NCBI GenBank assembly: GCA_036803025.1
Contig: DAIRVC010000083.1
Span: forward strand, 1 to 11,251
DNA from: DAIRVC01 sp036803025
GTDB lineage: Bacteria; Chloroflexota; Anaerolineae; Anaerolineales; E44-bin32
Length of the DNA: 11,251 nt
Reading direction: 5' to 3'
In this document: positions 7,475 to 11,251 of the stretch, in pieces
How positions within the stretch are numbered: position 1 is the stretch's first letter
How the letters are laid out: every line of letters starts with the position of its first letter
Notes under the pieces: generated by a model
Told to the model about the DNA's origin: nothing
Database searches by the model: none
What the model saw: the letters and a program-made list of their open reading frames with translations, nothing else
Position numbers and translations under genes: made by a program

Positions 7475-7501
7475 TCAGTTTAGAGGTGTGCCGTAGACTG
7501 A
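7475..7501. repeat. Imperfect inverted repeat upstream of the nucleoside kinase-like gene
   Basis: TCAGTTTA (7475-7482) and TAGACTGA (7494-7501) are inverted copies with one mismatch (a G-U pair in RNA) around an 11-nt spacer. It lies between the gcv terminator and the next gene and could be a regulator-binding site or a hairpin. It may also be chance. Confidence 0.3.
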
Positions 7502-7555
7502 AATTCGTGACCGTGGGGCCTCGGGGCTGCCAGGGGACCTGAGGCGAGTTCTAAT

Positions 7556-7591
7556 GAACGAGAGCGCCCAGCTCATGGGGCGCTCTCGTTC
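7556..7591 (-). terminator. Strong hairpin terminator of the gcvH-gcvPA-gcvPB operon
   Basis: A perfect 14-bp GC-rich stem (7556-7569 with 7578-7591) and an 8-nt loop lie 66 bp beyond the gcvPB stop. On the minus strand the 3' arm ends in CTCTCGTTC followed by ATTAG, so the T-run is interrupted. This is an intrinsic terminator with a weak U tract, or a Rho/3'-end-protecting hairpin. The stem is symmetrical, so it could also stop any transcription coming from the left. Confidence 0.7.
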
Positions 7592-7656
7592 GCGATTCGT
7601 GACGGTTCTCCGGGGAATCCGGCTCTCAGGATCGATCGCCGGGCACCCTGCCGCGC

Positions 7657-9126
7657 CTAGGCCTGGCCGAGCTCCGCCGGCCGGCAGCACAGCACCAACT
7701 GCTTGGCCGCCTGGACTTCGTCCAGCCGCCCGAAGGGCGTATTGTGCGGCGCGCTGCGCAGGAGCTCAGGCGTCTCATGCGCCTCGCGGGCGATGGACTT
7801 CAGCGCCTCGACGAACTCGTCCAGGGTCCGCTTGCTCTCCGTTTCCGTCGGCTCGATCATGAGCGCTTCATGGACGATCAGCGGGAAGTAGTTCGTCGGT
7901 GGATGGAAGTGGTAGTCCATCAGGCGTTTGGCGATATCCAGCGCCCGCACGTCTGGGGCGTCATCCCAGCGACCCTCGGCCACGAACTCGTGCATGCAGA
8001 TGCGATCGTGCGGGATATGGTAGACAGCCCGCAGTCGGGCGCGCAGGTAGTTGGCGTTCAGGACGGCATGGTCGGCGATCGCGCGCATCCCCGACTTGCC
8101 CTGCATGCGGATGTAGGTGTAGGCTCGGACGAGCATGCCGAAGTGGCCGTGGAAAGCCTTCACGCGCCCGATGCTCTTGGCCGGCATGACCAGCCCGTAC
8201 AGCGGCGGCTCTTCGTCGTCGCCGGCCTCGACGATCTCGACCAGCGGACCGGGCAGGAAGTCGACCAGCGCACGGCTGACCCCGACCGGCCCCGAGCCCG
8301 GCCCTCCGCCTCCGTGGGGCGTCGAGAAGGTCTTGTGCAGGTTGTAGTGCAGGACGTCGAAGCCCAGGTCGCCGGGGCGCACAACCCCCAGCAGGGCATT
8401 CATGTTGGCCCCATCCCCATACACCAATCCGCCGCACTTGTGGACCTGGTCGACGACCTCGCGCACGTGCTCCTCGAACAGACCGAGCGTGTTGGGATTG
8501 GTGAGCATCAGCCCGGCGACGGTCTCGTCGCAGGCCTGGCGCAGCGCCTGCAGGTCGACATTGCCGCGCCCGTCGGACGGAAGCTCGACGACCTGCATGC
8601 CGCTCATCGTCGAACTGGCCGGGTTGGTCCCGTGGGCCGAGTCGGGAATCAGGATCTTGGTGCGCTTGGTGTCGCCGCGCGACTGGTGGTAAGCGCGCAC
8701 GATCAGGATGCCGGTCAGCTCGCCGTGGGCTCCGGCGGCCGGCTGCAGGCTGACGGCGGCGAAGCCGCCGATCTCTTTGAGCCACTCCTGCAGCCGATAC
8801 ATCAGCGCCAGGTTGCCCTGCGCGGTCTGCGGGTCCTGCAGAGGGTGCGAGAAGGCGAAGCCTGTCAGGCGGGCCGCTTCCTCGTTCACCTTGGGGTTGT
8901 ATTTCATCGTGCACGACCCCAGAGGGTACAGGCCGGTATCCACGCCGTAGTTGAATGTCGATAGCCGCGTGAAGTGTCGGATGACGTCCGCCTCGGAGAG
9001 CTCCGGCAGGGGAAGCTCGTCGCGCGTCAGCCCGGTGGGAAGTTCTGCCAGGGGGACATCCGGCTGGGGCAGCGGAACGCCCGGTCGGCCGGGGGAAGAC
9101 AGCTCGTAGATCAGGGGTTCAGGCAT
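7657..9126 (-). CDS. gcvPB: Glycine dehydrogenase (decarboxylating) subunit 2, P-protein C-terminal half
   Basis: 489 residues, the normal length for the stand-alone C-terminal P-protein subunit. With GcvPA it decarboxylates glycine using PLP and passes the aminomethyl group to the lipoyl arm of GcvH, in the cytoplasm. The PLP lysine is K265 in the conserved HYNLHKTFSTPHGGGGPG; the glycine-rich stretch that follows is complete. Other family blocks are YPLGSCTMKYNPK (about 67-79), QPAAGAHGE (128-136) and DSAHGTNPA (162-170). The ATG overlaps the end of gcvPA by 8 nt (ATGCCTGA), and GAGGAGG, 6 nt upstream inside gcvPA, is its ribosome site. Translation is probably coupled so that the two subunits are made in equal amounts. 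It is the last gene of the riboswitch-controlled operon. Confidence 0.97.
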   Translation of the reverse strand: MPEPLIYELSSPGRPGVPLPQPDVPLAELPTGLTRDELPLPELSEADVIRHFTRLSTFNYGVDTGLYPLGSCTMKYNPKVNEEAARLTGFAFSHPLQDPQTAQGNLALMYRLQEWLKEIGGFAAVSLQPAAGAHGELTGILIVRAYHQSRGDTKRTKILIPDSAHGTNPASSTMSGMQVVELPSDGRGNVDLQALRQACDETVAGLMLTNPNTLGLFEEHVREVVDQVHKCGGLVYGDGANMNALLGVVRPGDLGFDVLHYNLHKTFSTPHGGGGPGSGPVGVSRALVDFLPGPLVEIVEAGDDEEPPLYGLVMPAKSIGRVKAFHGHFGMLVRAYTYIRMQGKSGMRAIADHAVLNANYLRARLRAVYHIPHDRICMHEFVAEGRWDDAPDVRALDIAKRLMDYHFHPPTNYFPLIVHEALMIEPTETESKRTLDEFVEALKSIAREAHETPELLRSAPHNTPFGRLDEVQAAKQLVLCCRPAELGQA

Positions 9127-10465
9127 GAGCGGCCTCCTCGAGCGCCTGGACCAGGTCGTCGATCTGCTCGCGGGAGTTCATCTCCGTCACCGCGATGAGC
9201 ATGTGATCGCGCAGTTCTGGATAGGACGAGCCCAGGTCGTATCCGCCCAGGATGTCGTACTCGGTGAGCAGATGATCATTGATCTCGGCCACCGGCCGCG
9301 GGCAGGCGACGACGAATTCATGGAAGAACGGCGCCTCGTTCCAGATGCGATAGCCGTCCAGCCGGGCGATGGCCTCAGCGGCGTAGTGGGCCTTGTGATA
9401 ACAGAGCTCGGCCACCCGGCGCAGGCCGGCCTTGCCCATCAGCGAGAGATACACGGCAGAGGCCAGAGCCATGAGCCCCTGATTGGTGCAGATGTTCGAA
9501 GTGGCTTTCTCGCGGCGGATGTGTTGCTCGCGCGGTGTCAGGGTCAGGACGTAGCCGCGCTGCCCGCGGCTGTCGACGGTCTCGCCCACCAGGCGCCCGG
9601 CCATCTTGCGGACGAACTCGTTCTTCGTGGTGAAGATGCCCAGGTACGGTCCGCCGAAGGAGGGCGGGATGCCCAGCGGCTGGCCTTCACCGACCACAAC
9701 GTCGGCCCCGAACGCGGCAGGGGGCTGGAGCAGTCCCAGCGTCAGCGGGTTGACCGCCACACACAGCAGCGCGCCGGCGGCGTGGGCGGCGTCGGCCAAC
9801 TCCCGAAAGTCGACGATGTGTCCGAAGAAGTCGGGATACTGGACGGCGACCAGCGCGGTGTCGGCGTCGATCAGCCTGGCCAGGTCGGCCGGGCCGTTGC
9901 AGCAGGCCTCGTCGCCCAGGATGGTCAGGCCCATCCCCTGCGAGTAGGTGCGCACGACCTGACGTGAATGCGGGTGGACGGCCGGGGAGAGGATCACCTT
10001 GCGGCGCTTGCCGCGGTGATGATTGAGGGCCAGGATCACCGCCTCGGCCAGGGCCGTGGCGCCGTCGTAGTGCGAGGCGTTGGAGACGTCCATCCCGGTC
10101 AGGTTGCACAGCAGGCTCTGATACTCGAAGATCGCCTGGAGCGTACCCTGCGAGATCTCGGGCTGGTAGGGTGTGTAGGCGGTGTAGAACTCGCCGCGGC
10201 GCAGGATCTGGTCGACCGCGGCCGGGATGAAGTGGTTGTAGGCGCCGGCGCCGAGGAAGCAGGCGAAGTGACGTGTGTCCAGATTGGCTTCTGCCAGCGT
10301 TTGCAGCTCCTGCATGACCTCCAGCTCCGAGAGCGGCTCAGGGAGATCGAGGTCCGGGAAGCGCACATCGGCCGGCACGGCGTCGTAGAGATCGTCCAGC
10401 CTCCCCACCCCGATGGCCGCCAGCATGGCGCGGCGTTCCTCGTCGGTGTGCGGGATGTAGGCCAT
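9119..10465 (-). CDS. gcvPA: Glycine dehydrogenase (decarboxylating) subunit 1, P-protein N-terminal half
   Basis: 448 residues, the usual size of the N-terminal P-protein subunit of organisms with a split enzyme. It pairs with GcvPB to form the glycine decarboxylase of the glycine cleavage system; the PLP lysine is in the partner subunit. Family landmarks include MAYIPHTDEERRAML at the start, CFLGAGAYNHFIPAAVDQ, FYTAYTPYQPEISQGTLQ, NASHYDGATALAEA, and TSNICTNQGLMAL towards the C-terminal third. ATG 10465 is chosen over a longer frame to 10561 because the family N-terminus begins there. It also shares one base with the gcvH stop (TGATG), and a GGAG lies 6 nt upstream. The chain ends 8 nt inside gcvPB. 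Confidence 0.97.
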   Translation of the reverse strand: MAYIPHTDEERRAMLAAIGVGRLDDLYDAVPADVRFPDLDLPEPLSELEVMQELQTLAEANLDTRHFACFLGAGAYNHFIPAAVDQILRRGEFYTAYTPYQPEISQGTLQAIFEYQSLLCNLTGMDVSNASHYDGATALAEAVILALNHHRGKRRKVILSPAVHPHSRQVVRTYSQGMGLTILGDEACCNGPADLARLIDADTALVAVQYPDFFGHIVDFRELADAAHAAGALLCVAVNPLTLGLLQPPAAFGADVVVGEGQPLGIPPSFGGPYLGIFTTKNEFVRKMAGRLVGETVDSRGQRGYVLTLTPREQHIRREKATSNICTNQGLMALASAVYLSLMGKAGLRRVAELCYHKAHYAAEAIARLDGYRIWNEAPFFHEFVVACPRPVAEINDHLLTEYDILGGYDLGSSYPELRDHMLIAVTEMNSREQIDDLVQALEEAAHA

Positions 10466-10857
10466 CAGTGACTCCGCTCTTCGCAGTGCTTCTGGTAGGC
10501 GGCGGCGTCCAGAAGGCCGTCGACCTGGCCCGGTTCGGCGATATCGAACTTGACCATCCAAGCCTGCCCGTATGGATCGCTGTTGACAAGTTCGGGCGTG
10601 CCCGGCAGGGCTTCGTTGATGGCTGTGATCACGCCGCTGACCGGCATGTAGACGTCGGCGGCGGCCTTGACCGATTCGACCGAGGCCATGGCCGCGCCCT
10701 TCTCCACCTTCTCGCCCACGCTGACGCTGACCTCAACGAAGACGATGTCGGAAAGCTGCTCCTGCGCGTAGTCGGTGATGCCGGCGACGCCCTTGCCTCC
10801 TTCGACACGGATCCATTCATCGTTCTCGGTGTACTTGAGCTCTGCGGGTAGGTTCAT
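10465..10857 (-). CDS. gcvH: Glycine cleavage system H protein (lipoyl carrier)
   Basis: 130 residues, the standard length. GcvH carries the aminomethyl group from the P-protein to the T-protein on a lipoyl-lysine. The lipoylation site is K64 in SVESVKAAADVY; the flanking KYTENDEW N-terminus, GITDYAQEQLSDIVFVE block and NSDPYGQAWM segment are all typical. The start is ATG 10857, with GAGGAGG at 10863-10869 spaced 5 nt; an upstream in-frame extension would run through the riboswitch terminator. It is the first gene after the tandem glycine riboswitch, so all three genes should respond to glycine. gcvT, lpd and lipoylation genes are not in the window and must lie elsewhere. Confidence 0.98.
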   Translation of the reverse strand: MNLPAELKYTENDEWIRVEGGKGVAGITDYAQEQLSDIVFVEVSVSVGEKVEKGAAMASVESVKAAADVYMPVSGVITAINEALPGTPELVNSDPYGQAWMVKFDIAEPGQVDGLLDAAAYQKHCEERSH

Positions 10858-10895
10858 CAAGGCCTCCTCGGGGCAAGTCCGTCGGTATCGGTGCG

Positions 10896-10930
10896 AACGA
10901 AAAGGACGCACGCGCAGCCGGTGTGCGTCC
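10896..10930 (-). terminator. Intrinsic terminator, expression platform of the glycine riboswitch
   Basis: On the minus strand an 8-bp GGACGCAC/GTGCGTCC stem (10923-10930 with 10904-10911) is followed at once by TTTTCGTT (10896-10903). Its first two bases (10929-10930) are also the last two of the P1 stem of the second glycine aptamer. The ligand-stabilised aptamer and the terminator therefore compete for them. It lies about 27 nt upstream of the gcvH ribosome site. The expected result is read-through when glycine is plentiful (an ON switch). Confidence 0.85.
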
Positions 10931-11112
10931 TCTGTGGGGTACCTGAGAGATTCGCCCAACCTGCGGGCTTGCCCCGTCGGTGCCGGATGGCTTTCCAGAG
11001 GCGGGCGCAGACAGGGTCCTTTGACCTGAGAGTTTCGCCGGGCGCTTGCACATCGCCCAGTTTGCCCCTTCGGTGCCCGGCCGCAGCCGCCGGATCTCTC
11101 CCCGATCTGCGC
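10929..11112 (-). ncRNA. Tandem glycine riboswitch (two aptamers) controlling gcvH-gcvPA-gcvPB
   Basis: Two glycine aptamers lie head to tail on the minus strand. Aptamer 1 (11005-11112) is closed by a 7-bp P1, GCGCAGA (11106-11112) with TCTGCGC (11005-11011). It contains the hallmark GGAGAG, GGGCACCGAAGGGGCAA and CGAAACTCTCAGGTCAAAGGAC blocks. Aptamer 2 (10929-11001) is closed by a 6-bp P1, CCTCTG (10996-11001) with CAGAGG (10929-10934). It contains CTGGAAAGC, GCACCGACGGGGCAAGCC and GCGAATCTCTCAGGTACC. The linker is only 3 nt. The tandem form is a well-known glycine sensor placed before gcv genes. A terminator follows directly, so control is by transcription attenuation. Confidence 0.97.
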
Positions 11113-11126
11113 TGAGTTGTCATCCC

Positions 11127-11155
11127 ATTCTACGGGCCGGCGGAGTGAAAGTCAA
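11127..11155 (-). promoter_or_regulatory. Sigma-70-type promoter of the glycine riboswitch / gcv operon
   Basis: On the minus strand TTGACT (-35, 11150-11155; 5/6 consensus) and TAGAAT (-10, 11127-11132; 5/6 consensus) are separated by exactly 17 bp. The start of transcription is predicted near 11120, a few bases before the first P1 strand of the riboswitch, giving a leader of about 263 nt. This is the best promoter match in the window. Confidence 0.85.
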
Positions 11156-11160
11156 GGAAG

Positions 11161-11177
11161 TGTATGCGTTCAATACA
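11161..11177. repeat. Short inverted repeat, possible insertion-sequence end
   Basis: TGTAT (11161-11165) and ATACA (11173-11177) are inverted around 7 nt, in a stretch that is AT-rich compared with its surroundings. It begins with TGT 5 bp upstream of the gcv -35 and follows the end of a possible transposase frame. It could be the terminal repeat of an insertion sequence; only one end is in the window, so this is tentative. Confidence 0.25.
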
Positions 11178-11187
11178 TATGAGACAG

Positions 11188-11250
11188 TCAGGCGGCCGGG
11201 GCCAAGTTGGGGAAGCACTCCTGAAGATACCGCGCCGGGGTCCTTCTGCC
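11188..11250 (-). CDS. Possible C-terminal end of an integrase-core transposase (partial)
   Basis: Twenty codons and a TGA enter from the right edge. The peptide contains RTPARYLQECFPNLAP, which resembles the tail of DDE/rve integrase-type transposases, where a (G)RTP-x-x-Y/F-L motif is followed by a short end. GC at third codon positions is high (17 of 20), as expected for real coding sequence here. The alternative frame on this strand gives no recognisable peptide. The piece is too short for a firm call; it could be the end of another protein family. Confidence 0.35.
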   Translation of the reverse strand, partial: GRRTPARYLQECFPNLAPAA

Positions 11251-11251
11251 A

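Noticed and set aside
7503..7603. 9-bp direct repeat ATTCGTGAC at 7503-7511 and 7595-7603 flanking the gcv terminator
   Set aside because: It could suggest a target duplication, but it is short and nothing mobile lies between the copies; chance is adequate.
7744..8964. Long plus-strand open frame opposite gcvPB
   Set aside because: GcvPB is unambiguous on the other strand and the plus-strand peptide has no family features.
10858..11123. Short open frames across the riboswitch region on both strands
   Set aside because: The region is a structured RNA with conserved glycine-aptamer blocks; the peptides are unlike any protein and lack ribosome sites.

Overview
The window is GC-rich, densely coded, and every gene I can support reads on the minus strand. 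The best guess for the source is a Chloroflexota (Anaerolineae-like) bacterium. This rests on Ser/Thr kinases with long Thr/Pro repeat stalks, a glycine decarboxylase P-protein split into two subunits, GTG starts and strong GGAGG ribosome sites. It is an inference from style, not a taxonomic proof.

Read in the direction of transcription (high to low coordinates), the window opens with about 20 codons that resemble the C-terminal end of an integrase-type transposase. A near-consensus sigma-70 promoter follows (-35 at 11150-11155, -10 at 11127-11132, 17-bp spacer). It drives a tandem glycine riboswitch (10929-11112) with an intrinsic terminator as its expression platform (10896-10930). The switch controls a tightly coupled operon, gcvH-gcvPA-gcvPB, which encodes the lipoyl carrier and both halves of the P-protein of the glycine cleavage system. 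gcvT is absent from the window. A 14-bp perfect hairpin at 7556-7591 closes the operon.

Next come a TGS/threonyl-tRNA-synthetase-like plus uridine-kinase fusion protein (5661-7391), a membrane-anchored Ser/Thr kinase with a Thr/Pro stalk (3813-5462), a squalene/phytoene synthase family enzyme (2718-3752), a predicted lipoprotein of the alkaline phosphatase/nucleotide pyrophosphatase fold (1485-2474), and a second Ser/Thr kinase that runs off the left edge (1-1390).

The glycine operon is a clear regulated metabolic unit: glycine binding should let transcription continue into the genes that degrade it. The left half mixes signalling (two paralogous kinases), isoprenoid condensation and an exported phosphohydrolase. 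Gaps are 60-245 bp and some carry promoter-like sequences, so it may be several transcripts rather than one operon. No tRNA, rRNA or CRISPR array was seen. I found no convincing wholly new system. The best items for follow-up are the riboswitch architecture, the possible IS end next to its promoter, the kinase pair and the genomic isolation of the squalene synthase-like gene.
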